In this document: positions 1 to 8,878 of the stretch, in pieces
Numbering within the stretch: the stretch's first letter is position 1
Layout of the letters: every line of letters begins with the position of its first letter
Source of the DNA: Rhodobacter sp.
GTDB lineage: Bacteria; Pseudomonadota; Alphaproteobacteria; Rhodobacterales; Rhodobacteraceae
Assembly (NCBI GenBank): GCA_030065095.1
Contig: JASJDP010000028.1
Span: 1-64,000 of the forward strand
DNA: 64,000 bases
Direction: 5' to 3'
Program-made: the position numbers and the translations under genes
The notes under the pieces: model-generated
Database searches by the model: none
What the model saw: only the letters and a program-made list of their open reading frames with translations
Told to the model about the DNA's origin: nothing

Positions 1-440
1 CCACGGCAGGCGTCGTATACCTGCCCGCACGAGACAAGCTCTATGCCGCCGCCACCGGCGAAGGCGCCGCAGTCAACGGCGTCGCGATCCGAACGGGCAC
101 CCGAACCGACCCCGACGGCGCCACGATCCTCGCACCGAAACCGAGCTTGGACCCACGGTGGTGGACCCACCCGATGCCAAGGTTCGAACGCCATTGGCGG
201 CCCTCGCTGGCCTACCGTTTCTGCCTCGTCGCCGAAGGCCGCTTCGATGCCATGCTGACGCTGAAGGACGCCTGGGAGTGGGACATCGCCGCAGGCGCGC
301 TGATCGCCGAAGAGGCAGGTGCAACGGTCACCGACCGCAACGGCAAGGCCTTGCGGCTAAACGACAGGAACGCCAAATCCGCGGGTATCCTGACGGGCGC
401 GCCCGAATTGCACCGCGCCATCCGGTCGCGATTGGAATAG
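1..440 (+). CDS. Inositol monophosphatase / CysQ-like phosphatase, 3' part
   Basis: This is the C-terminal 145 or so residues of a gene that begins left of the window; the open frame runs in from the first bases without a stop. The segment AWEWDIAAGALIAEEAGA is the conserved metal- and substrate-binding WDxAAG block of the inositol monophosphatase / 3'(2'),5'-bisphosphate nucleotidase superfamily. An LPARDKLYAAATGEGA stretch upstream matches the family's 'product/GxGA' loop. Members hydrolyse small phosphate monoesters with Mg2+; those in sulfur metabolism (CysQ) remove 3'-phosphoadenosine phosphate. Without the N-terminal half I cannot choose between CysQ and a generic inositol monophosphatase. 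A TTG at 147 could be mistaken for a start but lies inside the domain. Confidence 0.8.
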   Translation, partial: TAGVVYLPARDKLYAAATGEGAAVNGVAIRTGTRTDPDGATILAPKPSLDPRWWTHPMPRFERHWRPSLAYRFCLVAEGRFDAMLTLKDAWEWDIAAGALIAEEAGATVTDRNGKALRLNDRNAKSAGILTGAPELHRAIRSRLE

Positions 441-580
441 GTCTTTCTCGCCGCCCCGGCGTCGCACCGCTCACGCGCTTCCGGGCGGAAAGCCCATGTC
501 TTCACAATGCCGCATCGTGCCCGTGCCGGCTTTGTCAGGCACTTGGATCTTGGCCGGGTATGTGCGGCGGGGTCCCCCGG

Positions 581-2560
581 TCAAAGCTTAATGCGGTACC
601 GCGCAAAGCCATCCGGGCCCTCGCCAGCCTCTTCGAGCGTCACGCCCTCCACATCGCCGCTATATTCCTTTGCCGCCGGGCCGGTGTCGAACAGCACGGT
701 GGTGCCGGGCAATTCCTTGAACGTCCAGTTGGCATCGGCGCCTGGATTGATCGTGCCCTGTTCGACGATATAGCGCACGATGACATCGCGGTTGGTGTCC
801 GGGGCCTCGAAGACGATCGTATCACCCTTGGCACCGGGGAAATCGCCGCCACCGCCGGCGCGATAATTGTTGGTCGCGATGATGAATTCCATATCCGGCG
901 TCACCGGTTCGCCGTTGTAGGTCAAGTTCACGATGCGGTTGGCGTCAGGGTTTTCCAGTGCGCCCTTGGGGCCGAATTTCGACGGCTGGCTGATATCAAT
1001 CTGATAGTTGACGCCGTCGATCACGTCGAAATTGTAGCTTGGAAATTCCGGGTTCAGCAGGACCTGATCCTTGGCACCGGGCGCGACCTGGTTGAACATA
1101 CCGGCAGAGCGTTCCAGCCAATCCTTGACCTCGGCGCCCGTGACTTTCACGGCGCGCACGGTATTTGGGTACAGGTAAAGATCGGCGACGTTTTTGATCG
1201 CCACGTCCCCGGCAGGCACATCGGTGTAGTATTCCGGCCCACCACGCCCCCCCGCCTTGAACGGGGCGGCCGCCGACAGGATCGGCAGGCCGGCGTATTC
1301 AGAGCCCGCCAGCATCTGACCCACGTACCATTTCTGCGCGATCGAGACGATCTGAACGCTCGGGTCGTCGGCCACCAGGGCGAAATAGGAATGCAGCGGC
1401 GCCGAAGTCTTGCCGACGGCGCGGCGGACATAGGCCAGCGTTTCGTCGTGCTCCTGCTGGACGGCATCGAGCACACCCTGATCACTGTCGACCAGCGCGG
1501 TGATCGACCGGTCCTCGTTGCGCTTGCTGATCGGGCGGTTGCCGCTTTCGTGGCCCATGATGCGCCACTCGCCGCCTGAGGTCTCCAGCATCAGGTCGAT
1601 CACCCCCAGATGACTGCCCCAGAACCCCGCCATGACGGCGGGCTTGCCGTGCAGTGTTCCCTTCTCGGGATCGACGGCGGCGGTCTTTTGATAGCGGGGG
1701 CCAGGGAATTCCAGGTGGTGATGGCCGGTCATGATGACATCTATGCCGTCCACTGCCGCCAGCGGCACGCTGGCATTTTCCATGCCGTCGGCATGGGCAT
1801 CCGGTCCGATGCCGGAATGGCTGAGCGCGACGATGATGTCGGCGCCCTTCTCTTTCATCTCGGGCACATAGGCTTCTGCTGCGGCGACGATGTCGCGGAC
1901 CTGCACATTGCCTTCCAGATGGCGGCGGTCCCAGTTCATGATCTGCGGAGGTGTGAAGCCGATGATGCCCACATTGATGCGGTGCATCGCGCCCGCGCCG
2001 TCCACCACCGCCTTTTCCAGGATCACGTAGGGGTCGTAGAGCGTCTCGTCGTCGCGCGGGCCGGCGCCTTGTTTCTTTGCGACATTGGCAAGGACGACCT
2101 CGAACTGGGCGCCGGCCATGGACTTGGCCAGAAAATCGAGCCCATAGTTGAACTCGTGGTTGCCGATCGTGGCCGCGTCGAAGCCGACGACGTTCATCGC
2201 CTCGATGATCGGGTGCAGGTCACCTTCGGACATGCCGCGCTCATAGGCGATGTAGTCGCCCATCGGATTGCCCTGGATCAGGTCGCCGTTGTCGAGAAGC
2301 ATCGAGTTGGCGGATTCGGCGCGCAGTTCGCGTACGATGGCGGCAGTGCGGGCAAGGCCCACGGTGTCGATCGGCCGGTCGGAATAGTAGTCATAAGGAA
2401 AGACATGCACATGCAGGTCGGTGGTTTCCATCAGGCGCAGATGCACCTGGTTGGCGGCGGCACGGGCGGCAAAAGGGTGCAGGGCGATCAAGGATGCTCC
2501 GGCGGCGGTGCCGGCGAGGAACACGCGGCGGTTGAGGTGGCTGTACCCTGCTTTAGTCAT
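581..2560 (-). CDS. cpdB: 2',3'-cyclic-nucleotide 2'-phosphodiesterase / 3'-nucleotidase, Tat-exported
   Basis: A 659-residue metallophosphoesterase of the 5'-nucleotidase family that should hydrolyse cyclic nucleotides and 3'-nucleotides in the periplasm. The N-terminus carries a twin-arginine signal (NRRVFLAG followed by a hydrophobic stretch ending FAARAAA). Metal-binding motifs follow in order: TTDLHVH, DNGDLIQG, GNHEFNYG, HSGIG and TGHHH. The C-terminal substrate domain has the family motif TNNYRAGGGGDFPG. The start at 2560 was chosen because AGGGAG lies just upstream and the Tat signal begins there; the frame stays open for another kilobase upstream without a ribosome site. The gene is divergent from nudC. 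Length and motifs fit CpdB well. Confidence 0.9.
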   Translation of the reverse strand: MTKAGYSHLNRRVFLAGTAAGASLIALHPFAARAAANQVHLRLMETTDLHVHVFPYDYYSDRPIDTVGLARTAAIVRELRAESANSMLLDNGDLIQGNPMGDYIAYERGMSEGDLHPIIEAMNVVGFDAATIGNHEFNYGLDFLAKSMAGAQFEVVLANVAKKQGAGPRDDETLYDPYVILEKAVVDGAGAMHRINVGIIGFTPPQIMNWDRRHLEGNVQVRDIVAAAEAYVPEMKEKGADIIVALSHSGIGPDAHADGMENASVPLAAVDGIDVIMTGHHHLEFPGPRYQKTAAVDPEKGTLHGKPAVMAGFWGSHLGVIDLMLETSGGEWRIMGHESGNRPISKRNEDRSITALVDSDQGVLDAVQQEHDETLAYVRRAVGKTSAPLHSYFALVADDPSVQIVSIAQKWYVGQMLAGSEYAGLPILSAAAPFKAGGRGGPEYYTDVPAGDVAIKNVADLYLYPNTVRAVKVTGAEVKDWLERSAGMFNQVAPGAKDQVLLNPEFPSYNFDVIDGVNYQIDISQPSKFGPKGALENPDANRIVNLTYNGEPVTPDMEFIIATNNYRAGGGGDFPGAKGDTIVFEAPDTNRDVIVRYIVEQGTINPGADANWTFKELPGTTVLFDTGPAAKEYSGDVEGVTLEEAGEGPDGFARYRIKL

Positions 2561-2698
2561 TTCGAATCTCCCTGGCCATATGCACCATCCTACACGTTGG
2601 CAACGTGACACCAAAATGAATGCTGCAGACATTCGGGGGCCGAATTGCGTCCGGCGGCGGTGCGTGCCAAGGAGACGCCGGATCAGGGAGGCGGAACC

Positions 2699-3664
2699 AT
2701 GCGCATCGCGGAAACGGTGACCTTCGGGGGATCGGGGCTGAACCGGGTGGCAGAGCTTCGGGGCGAGCCCGACCAGATTGCCCGGCTGCTGGCCGGCGAC
2801 ACCGCCCGTGCGCTGCCGATCTGGCGTGGCAAGCCGCTGTTTTCCGGCGAGGACCGGGATACCCCAGGATGGCTGGAGGTCGGGCACAAGGTTTTCGATG
2901 ACGCAAGGGAACAGCCGGTCTTCCTCGGCCTTGACGAGGAGGGGCCGCGTTTCGCCTACGACATCTCGGCCTGGGAGCCGGAGGAGATGCCCGACACGCT
3001 GGGCGCCTTCTTCGACCCGTCGCAGCAAATGCACCCGGCGCTGCCGAAAACGCATGTCTTTGCCGAACTGCGCGGCACGATGACCCGGCTGACGCCGAGG
3101 GGCGCCGAACTGGTGGCCACGGCCAAGGCGATCACCGGCTGGCACGGCACGCACGGATTCTGCGCGCGCTGCGGAACAAAGACCCTCATCGCCATGGCGG
3201 GCTGGCAGCGCGACTGCCCGGACTGCCGCGCGCATCACTTCCCCCGCACGGATCCGGTCGTGATCATGCTGATCACGCGTGGCAACTCGGTTCTGGTTGG
3301 CCGCAGCCCGGGCTGGCCCGACGGTATGTATTCGCTGCTGGCGGGTTTCGTCGAACCCGGAGAGACCATCGAAGCCGCCGTCCGGCGCGAGACCTTCGAG
3401 GAGGCGGGCATCCGGGTCGGTGCGGTGCGGTACCTGGCGTCCCAACCCTGGCCGTTTCCATCGTCGCTGATGTTCGGCTGCCATGGCGAGGCCCTGGCCA
3501 GCGCCATCGAGATCGATCCGAACGAAATCGACGATGCGATCTGGGTCAGCCGCGAAGAGATGATGGATGTGTTTGCGGGCAACAGCGAGACGATCAAACC
3601 GGCCCGGAAGGGCGCAATTGCGCATTTCCTTCTTCGAAATTGGTTGGCGGACCGGTTAGACTGA
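2699..3664 (+). CDS. nudC: NAD(+)/NADH diphosphatase NudC (Nudix hydrolase)
   Basis: A 321-residue Nudix enzyme that splits NADH into NMNH and AMP; in bacteria NudC also removes NAD caps from RNA 5' ends. A four-cysteine zinc site is at residues 155, 158, 173 and 176 (CARC...CPDC). The Nudix box spans about residues 216-238 (GFVEPGETIEAAVRRE, then FEEAGI). The SQPWPFPSSLM motif just after it is the signature separating NudC from other Nudix enzymes. The start is the ATG preceded by CAGGGAGGCGG; longer in-frame starts upstream lack a ribosome site. The SRPBCC gene begins 47 bases downstream on the same strand. Confidence 0.93.
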   Translation: MRIAETVTFGGSGLNRVAELRGEPDQIARLLAGDTARALPIWRGKPLFSGEDRDTPGWLEVGHKVFDDAREQPVFLGLDEEGPRFAYDISAWEPEEMPDTLGAFFDPSQQMHPALPKTHVFAELRGTMTRLTPRGAELVATAKAITGWHGTHGFCARCGTKTLIAMAGWQRDCPDCRAHHFPRTDPVVIMLITRGNSVLVGRSPGWPDGMYSLLAGFVEPGETIEAAVRRETFEEAGIRVGAVRYLASQPWPFPSSLMFGCHGEALASAIEIDPNEIDDAIWVSREEMMDVFAGNSETIKPARKGAIAHFLLRNWLADRLD

Positions 3665-3711
3665 GCCCAAGCAGGCATTTCCAAACCACAGGCAAGAGGC
3701 AGAGCAGGCCC

Positions 3712-4179
3712 ATGCGGTTCACCACACGCGAGGATATCGAGGCGCCGATCGAGAACGTTTTCGCTGCGGCAAGCGACTTCGACGGATTCGAGCGTCAGGC
3801 ATTGCGGCGCGGAGCCGAAGTAACCCGGCGCGACAATCTGGACCGGATCGGCGTTGGATCCGAGTGGTTCCTGAAGTTCCGGTTCCGCGGCAAAGAGCGC
3901 GAGGTCGAGGCGCGTATCGTCCAATTCACGCCCCCCAACAGCTTTCGTGTCGACAGCCGGATCGGAGGCCTGCACAGCGCGATTGACGTGGAACTTCTGG
4001 CCCTTTCGCCGCGACGGACGAGGCTGCAGGTGGCGGTGGATCTAAAGCCGCAATCCTTATCGGCGCGGCTTTTGGTGCAGTCGCTGAAATTCGCCAAGTC
4101 CAACATCAACAAGCGGTTCGCCAACCGGGTCTGGCAATACGCACAGGACATCGAAGGCAAGTACCGCAACGCCGGATGA
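3712..4179 (+). CDS. SRPBCC-family (START-like) protein
   Basis: A 155-residue protein with the START/Bet v 1-like pattern: an N-terminal strand RFTTREDIEAPIENVFAAASDFDGFE, central strands, and a C-terminal amphipathic helix (SARLLVQSLKFAKSNI). Proteins of this superfamily bind hydrophobic ligands or act in polyketide or ubiquinone chemistry, and no catalytic residue can be assigned here. The ATG is preceded by AGCAGG. Its stop overlaps the start of the next gene (ATGA), so the two are probably co-translated. It could serve the membrane protein downstream. Function unknown. Confidence 0.75.
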   Translation: MRFTTREDIEAPIENVFAAASDFDGFERQALRRGAEVTRRDNLDRIGVGSEWFLKFRFRGKEREVEARIVQFTPPNSFRVDSRIGGLHSAIDVELLALSPRRTRLQVAVDLKPQSLSARLLVQSLKFAKSNINKRFANRVWQYAQDIEGKYRNAG

Positions 4180-5237
4180 TCCGCGCCACTGTCTTCGTAT
4201 CGCGCCATTTCACAGCCTTCGCCTGCCTGGCCTATCTGATCGCGTGGGGCGAACGACTGGCCGAGATGATTCTGCATACCGGACCGCTCTGGCAGCTGCG
4301 GTCGAACAGCCTGACCCAGTATTTTGTCAGCTACCCCGACCACGGGTTCGCCAAACGGGCGCTTTTAGGCACGGTTTTTCGGCCACTGTTGCAGGCGGTG
4401 GAGCAACCGGAACTTTGGGCGTTCTGGATGATGGTCGGGATGAACGTTCTGGGCTTCGCGGGCGCAATCTGGCTCGCACGAAAGGTTCTGCCCCACGACG
4501 AAACGGGCAATCTGCCGACCATTCTGCGGGCGGCATTTGCAGTTGGCAGCGTGGGCGTCGTGCAGATCGCCCATGACTACGGGCGGTTCGATCTCCCGAA
4601 CTACTTCATCCTCGCCGGAGCGCTCTGGCTGGTGCTGCAGGGTCGGGCCTGGGCCGCGGGAGCCGCCTGTGCCGCAGGTATTCTGATTCACGAGGCCTTC
4701 GCGGTTTACGCGGCTCCATTGGCCGTTGCGCTTGCATGGCAGTCCAACCCGCCCGAACGGCGCGCCGCAGCGGCCGCGCAGGTGGCGCTTGCGGCCGGGA
4801 TCGCCACCCTGGCAGTGCTGCTTTACGGCAGTTCCTCCTCTGCGGCGATGTTGCAGATCGGCACTGGCGCCTATGTCTGGCAGCGCGGGCTGATCGAAAT
4901 AGGCTGGGACCTGCCTTGGTACCAGGTGGCGGTTCTGGCAGGGTACTGGGCGATTCTGCTGGCGTTGCTGGTCCGGACGTCGCACGCCCGCGAACCTCGG
5001 TTCGACCCGATCTGGATGGCCGCGCTAAGCCCGCTGGCGCTGAACCTCCTCGGCATAGACCACGGGCGATGGGTGACCATCGGGTTTGTCATCCTTACCG
5101 CTTCGCTCGTCCTGCAGGTTCGGCAGTCCGGCGGCCGCTGGCCCGAATTGAGCACCCGGCAGTTACGCGTTGCCGGTCTGCTGGCATTGCCGCTCGGACC
5201 GCATGGGGTGACCGGCGCTTGGACTTGGATATTTTGA
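4176..5237 (+). CDS. Polytopic membrane protein, unknown function
   Basis: A 353-residue hydrophobic protein with roughly nine or ten predicted membrane segments and no recognised catalytic domain. An N-terminal region contains SYPDHGFAKRALLG. I recall a similar 'xDxGFxxRxLxG' pattern in other uncharacterised bacterial membrane proteins near the first periplasmic loop, but cannot confirm the family. The start overlaps the SRPBCC stop by four bases (ATGA), which indicates translational coupling. The coding composition resembles its neighbours, so it looks native. The 46 bases after its stop separate it from the convergent pheA. Confidence 0.7.
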   Translation: MIRATVFVSRHFTAFACLAYLIAWGERLAEMILHTGPLWQLRSNSLTQYFVSYPDHGFAKRALLGTVFRPLLQAVEQPELWAFWMMVGMNVLGFAGAIWLARKVLPHDETGNLPTILRAAFAVGSVGVVQIAHDYGRFDLPNYFILAGALWLVLQGRAWAAGAACAAGILIHEAFAVYAAPLAVALAWQSNPPERRAAAAAQVALAAGIATLAVLLYGSSSSAAMLQIGTGAYVWQRGLIEIGWDLPWYQVAVLAGYWAILLALLVRTSHAREPRFDPIWMAALSPLALNLLGIDHGRWVTIGFVILTASLVLQVRQSGGRWPELSTRQLRVAGLLALPLGPHGVTGAWTWIF

Positions 5238-5283
5238 CACGGACAGGTTCGCCTTGCGCCGAGACGCCGCGTCGCGGCAGCGG

Positions 5284-6114
5284 TCAGCTCCGCGGCTGGT
5301 CGGCCGGGTAGGTGCCGAGGATTTTCAGATAGTCGGTGAAAAAGCCCAGTTCTTCCAGTGCCCGCGCCACGGCGGGGTCATCGGGGTGGCCCTCGATATC
5401 GGCGTAAAACTGTGTGGCGGTAAAGGAACCGTCGACCATGTAGCTTTCCAGCTTGGTCATGTTCACACCGTTCGTGGCGAACCCGCCCATCGCCTTGTAA
5501 AGCGCCGCGGGAATGTTACGCACGCGGAACACAAAGGTGGTCATCATGGTGTCGTCGCGCCGCGACATATCGTCGTCCTGCGACATGATCAGGAACCGCG
5601 TGGTGTTGTGCGCGTGATCCTCGATATGGCGCGCAAGGATGTTCAGCCCGTAGATCTCGGCCGCCAGATCCGAAGCCAGCGCACCAACCGTGCGGTGCTG
5701 ATGCTCGGCGATCTCGGCCGCGGCGCCGGCGCTGTCGGCCGCCGCCTCGCCACGAATGCCGTGCCGGTCCAGGAATGCCTGGCACTGCGGCAACAGCACC
5801 AGATGGGCGCGCACAAGCTCGACCTGATCGAGCGGAACGCCGGGCATCGCCATCAGGCTGATGTGAACCCGCACAAAGGCCTCGTCGATGATGTGCAGGC
5901 CCGATTCCGGCAGCAGCCGGTGGATGTCGGCGACCCGGCCATAGGTCGTGTTCTCGACCGGCAGCATCGCCTCGTCGGCCCCGCCCGACACCACGGTCTG
6001 GATCACATCCTCGAAGCTGCGGCAGGGCACCGCCTCCATGTCCGGCCGGGCCTCGCGGCAGGCCTGGTGCGAATAGGCGCCCGGTTCGCCTTGAAACGCG
6101 ATGCGTCCGGTCAT
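5284..6114 (-). CDS. pheA: Prephenate dehydratase
   Basis: A 276-residue monofunctional prephenate dehydratase, converting prephenate to phenylpyruvate in phenylalanine synthesis. The N-terminal catalytic domain begins MTGRIAFQGEPGAYSHQA and includes ENTTYGRV and the NTTRF motif (the Thr-Arg-Phe that is essential in the family). A C-terminal ACT domain, about residues 195-270, includes the ESYM motif that binds phenylalanine for feedback inhibition. There is no chorismate mutase domain, as is usual in alphaproteobacteria. The ATG at 6114 fits the conserved N-terminus; the frame is open upstream but runs into the promoter of the divergent cytochrome gene. Confidence 0.93.
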   Translation of the reverse strand: MTGRIAFQGEPGAYSHQACREARPDMEAVPCRSFEDVIQTVVSGGADEAMLPVENTTYGRVADIHRLLPESGLHIIDEAFVRVHISLMAMPGVPLDQVELVRAHLVLLPQCQAFLDRHGIRGEAAADSAGAAAEIAEHQHRTVGALASDLAAEIYGLNILARHIEDHAHNTTRFLIMSQDDDMSRRDDTMMTTFVFRVRNIPAALYKAMGGFATNGVNMTKLESYMVDGSFTATQFYADIEGHPDDPAVARALEELGFFTDYLKILGTYPADQPRS

Positions 6115-6232
6115 GTTGAACCCCGTGTCAGAACGCCGCCCCCAAGGGCGTTTGGTCGCGTCTGATATACCTTGAACCGGGCGGACGGAAGCGGGTAGAT
6201 AACGGCGACTTCTACACGGGACGGCGCGCGAC

Positions 6233-6760
6233 ATGTTCGACACGATGACAATGACCAAGATCATAGGCGGCTTCTGCGGTATGTTCCTGGTCTTTCTCCT
6301 GGGGGGCTGGGTGGCCGAGATCGTCTATCACGGCGGTGAGGGCGGCCACGGCGACGACCACCACCAGGCCTACACCATCGACACCGGTGACGGCGATCAC
6401 GGAGGCGAGGAGATGGCCGAGGAAGAAGTGGATTTCGCCACGGTCTTCGCGTCCGCCGATCCTGCCGAAGGCGAAGGGCTGTTCCGTGCCTGCCGGTCCT
6501 GCCACAAAGTCGAAGATGGTGCCAACGGAACCGGCCCGCATCTTTTCGGCGTCGTAGGACGCTCTGTCGGGTCCGTCGACGGGTTCAGCTATTCCGGTAA
6601 CCTCGTGGCAGTTGCCGAAACCTGGGGCCCGGAAGAGTTGAACGGCTTTTTGGAGAACCCGAAGGAATACGCGCCGGGCACCAAGATGGTCTACCGGGGC
6701 ATGTCCGACGTCGAAGACCGCGCCAACCTGATCGCCTGGCTCGATTCGCTCGACGGCTAG
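6233..6760 (+). CDS. Membrane-anchored c-type cytochrome (CycM-like)
   Basis: A 175-residue cytochrome c. Residues 9-32 form a single uncleaved membrane anchor, followed by a linker rich in His, Asp, Glu and Gly. The haem-binding motif CRSCH lies at residues 87-91 and the probable axial methionine at 152 (GTKMVYRG). This layout matches the CycM/cytochrome c552 family that passes electrons between the bc1 complex and aa3-type oxidases. It is divergent from pheA, with about 118 bases between the start codons. A stem-loop terminator follows immediately downstream. Confidence 0.88.
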   Translation: MFDTMTMTKIIGGFCGMFLVFLLGGWVAEIVYHGGEGGHGDDHHQAYTIDTGDGDHGGEEMAEEEVDFATVFASADPAEGEGLFRACRSCHKVEDGANGTGPHLFGVVGRSVGSVDGFSYSGNLVAVAETWGPEELNGFLENPKEYAPGTKMVYRGMSDVEDRANLIAWLDSLDG

Positions 6761-6783
6761 ATTGCGCCTGGATCCGGGCCTGC

Positions 6784-6811
6784 AAGCCGCTCCGGTATCG
6801 GGGCGGCTTTT
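6784..6811 (+). terminator. Rho-independent terminator after the cytochrome gene
   Basis: AGCCGCTCC pairs with GGGGCGGCT and is followed by TTTTGCTTT, about 25 bases after the cytochrome stop codon. A second small hairpin with a T tract (GAAAGT-TCG-ACTTTC, then ggccTTTTTT) lies at about 6857-6881, before yejA. Confidence 0.7.
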
Positions 6812-6943
6812 GCTTTCAAAGCCTCAAAGGCACGTGATGAAGCGACACATCGGCTTGAAAGTTCGACTTTCGGCCTTTTTTGCTTACCTTGACGCAACAG
6901 CACCCAGAGTGCGCCTAGAATAAGAGCAGACCGGAGGACCGTC

Positions 6944-8854
6944 ATGCATAACCGCCAGCCCCACGCCGTGGCCCAGACCCGCAGCGCCCAGCAGCGTTCG
7001 CGGTTCAAGCTGATGATGGCCCTGCCCTTTACGATCCTCGCGTTGGCGCTGATGGCGGCGGTGGCCAAGGCGGACACAATCAAGTCGCATGGCATATCGA
7101 CGTTCGGCGAGTTGAACCTGCCGGCCGACTTCCCGCACCTGCCATACGTGAATCCCGACGCGCCGAAGGGCGGCGAGATTTCGATCTGGGCCTTTGGCGG
7201 CTTTGACTCGATGAACCCCTATTCGATCAAGGGCCGGGCCGAGCGTCTGGCCTCGGCACATTTCGAGACCATGCTGACAGGCACGGCCGACGAAATCGGC
7301 GCGGCCTATTGCCTGCTATGCGAGACGCTGGAATATCCAGAGGACCGGTCTTGGGTGATCTTCAACATGCGCAGGAATATCACCTTCTCGGACGGCTCGC
7401 CGATGACGTCGGACGACGTTCTATTTTCCTACGAAACGTTCCTGACCAAGGGGCTGAACAGCTTCCGCACCCAGCTGTCCAAGAAGGTCGAAAAGGTCGA
7501 GGCACTGGATGAATACACCGTGAAATTCACCTTCAACGAAGGCATCCCGACTCGTGACCTGCCGCAGGACGTTGGCGCGATCCCGGTGTTTGCCAAGGCG
7601 CACTACATCGAGAACGGGCTGGACCTTGAGGAAAGTTTTCTGACCCCGATGCTTGGATCCGCACCTTATGTGATGGAGAAGATCGAGATCGGACAGACGT
7701 CGGTTTACGCCCGCAACCCGGACTACTGGGGCGAGGATCTGCCGATCAATATCGGACGCAGCAACTTCGACCGTATCCGGCTGGAGTATTACGCCGACTA
7801 CAACGCCGCGTTCGAGGGCTTCAAGGGCGGCAGCTATACCTTCCGCAACGAGGCATCGTCCAAGATCTGGGCCACAGGATATGACTTTCCCGCAATCGAG
7901 GACGGGTCGGTTTTAAAGGCCGAGATCCCGCATGGCGACAAGGCCACCGGCCAGGCCTTTATCATCAACCTCCGGCGCGAGAAATTCCAGGACCCGCGGG
8001 TACGCGAGGCCATCGGGCTTATGTTCAACTTCGAATGGTCGAACGAGACGCTTTTCTACGGCCTTTACGACCGGGTGAATTCCTTCTGGGACAACAGCCC
8101 CCTGGCGGCGACGGGGATGCCCAGTGCGTCCGAACTGGAAATCCTGCAACCCATTGCCGACAAACTGCCCCCCGGCGTTTTGGATGCCGAGGCGTATGAT
8201 CAGCACGTGTCGGGCGCCAGGCGCCAACTGGACCGCAAGGCTTTGCGCAAGGCGTCTGCGCTGCTGGACGAGGCGGGATGGACCGTGGGCGGCGACGGGA
8301 TGCGGCGTAACTCGGACGGAGAATTGCTGCAGGTTACCATCCTGAACGACAGCCAGACCTTCAATCGGGTGATCAATCCTTATGTCGAGAACCTCAAGCG
8401 GCTGGGCGTCGATGCCGTGCACGAATTCGTCGACAACGCCCAGATGACCAACCGGGAACGGCCGCCCAATTATGACTTCGACATCGTCACGGGCTTCATG
8501 CAGACCTCGTACATCCCAGGCACCGAACTACGGCAGTATTTCGGGTCCGAGACGGCGGACAGCTCGACCTTCAACAAGGCAGGCTTCCGGTCCGAGGCGG
8601 TAGACCACCTGATCGAGGTGGTGCTGGGCGCGCAAAGCCAGGACGAACTGAACGTCGCGATCTCGGCCCTGGACCGGGTCCTGCGTGCCTACAAGTTCTG
8701 GATCCCGCAGTGGAACAAGAATGCGCACACGGTGGCATATTACGACATGTACGAATACCCCGACCCGCTGCCGCCCTATTCCCTGGGGAATCTCGACTTC
8801 TGGTGGTACAATGCCGCGAAGGGCGAAGCCCTGAGGGCTGCAGGCAAGCTCTAG
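6944..8854 (+). CDS. yejA: Microcin C/oligopeptide ABC transporter, substrate-binding protein
   Basis: A 636-residue periplasmic solute-binding protein of family 5. It has a long n-region and a hydrophobic signal segment ending about AVAKAD. The mature start (IKSHGISTFGELNLPADFPHLPYVNPDAPKGG) is typical of YejA. It should deliver peptides, and in enterobacteria the peptide-nucleotide antibiotic microcin C, to the YejBEF channel. The ATG has a good ribosome site (CCGGAGGACC). It heads the yejABEF operon; the ATG of yejB lies 25 bases beyond its stop. Confidence 0.9.
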   Translation: MHNRQPHAVAQTRSAQQRSRFKLMMALPFTILALALMAAVAKADTIKSHGISTFGELNLPADFPHLPYVNPDAPKGGEISIWAFGGFDSMNPYSIKGRAERLASAHFETMLTGTADEIGAAYCLLCETLEYPEDRSWVIFNMRRNITFSDGSPMTSDDVLFSYETFLTKGLNSFRTQLSKKVEKVEALDEYTVKFTFNEGIPTRDLPQDVGAIPVFAKAHYIENGLDLEESFLTPMLGSAPYVMEKIEIGQTSVYARNPDYWGEDLPINIGRSNFDRIRLEYYADYNAAFEGFKGGSYTFRNEASSKIWATGYDFPAIEDGSVLKAEIPHGDKATGQAFIINLRREKFQDPRVREAIGLMFNFEWSNETLFYGLYDRVNSFWDNSPLAATGMPSASELEILQPIADKLPPGVLDAEAYDQHVSGARRQLDRKALRKASALLDEAGWTVGGDGMRRNSDGELLQVTILNDSQTFNRVINPYVENLKRLGVDAVHEFVDNAQMTNRERPPNYDFDIVTGFMQTSYIPGTELRQYFGSETADSSTFNKAGFRSEAVDHLIEVVLGAQSQDELNVAISALDRVLRAYKFWIPQWNKNAHTVAYYDMYEYPDPLPPYSLGNLDFWWYNAAKGEALRAAGKL

Positions 8855-8878
8855 GGCGCTGGGGCAGGCAACGGCAAC

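Noticed and set aside
158-1579. Long plus-strand open frame opposite the cpdB gene
   Set aside because: It is the antisense of a clearly recognised nucleotidase; its translation shows no domain, and such shadows are common in G+C-rich DNA.
6889-6921. Sigma-70 promoter TTGACG / TAGAAT before yejA
   Set aside because: The spacing of 21 bases is too long for confidence.
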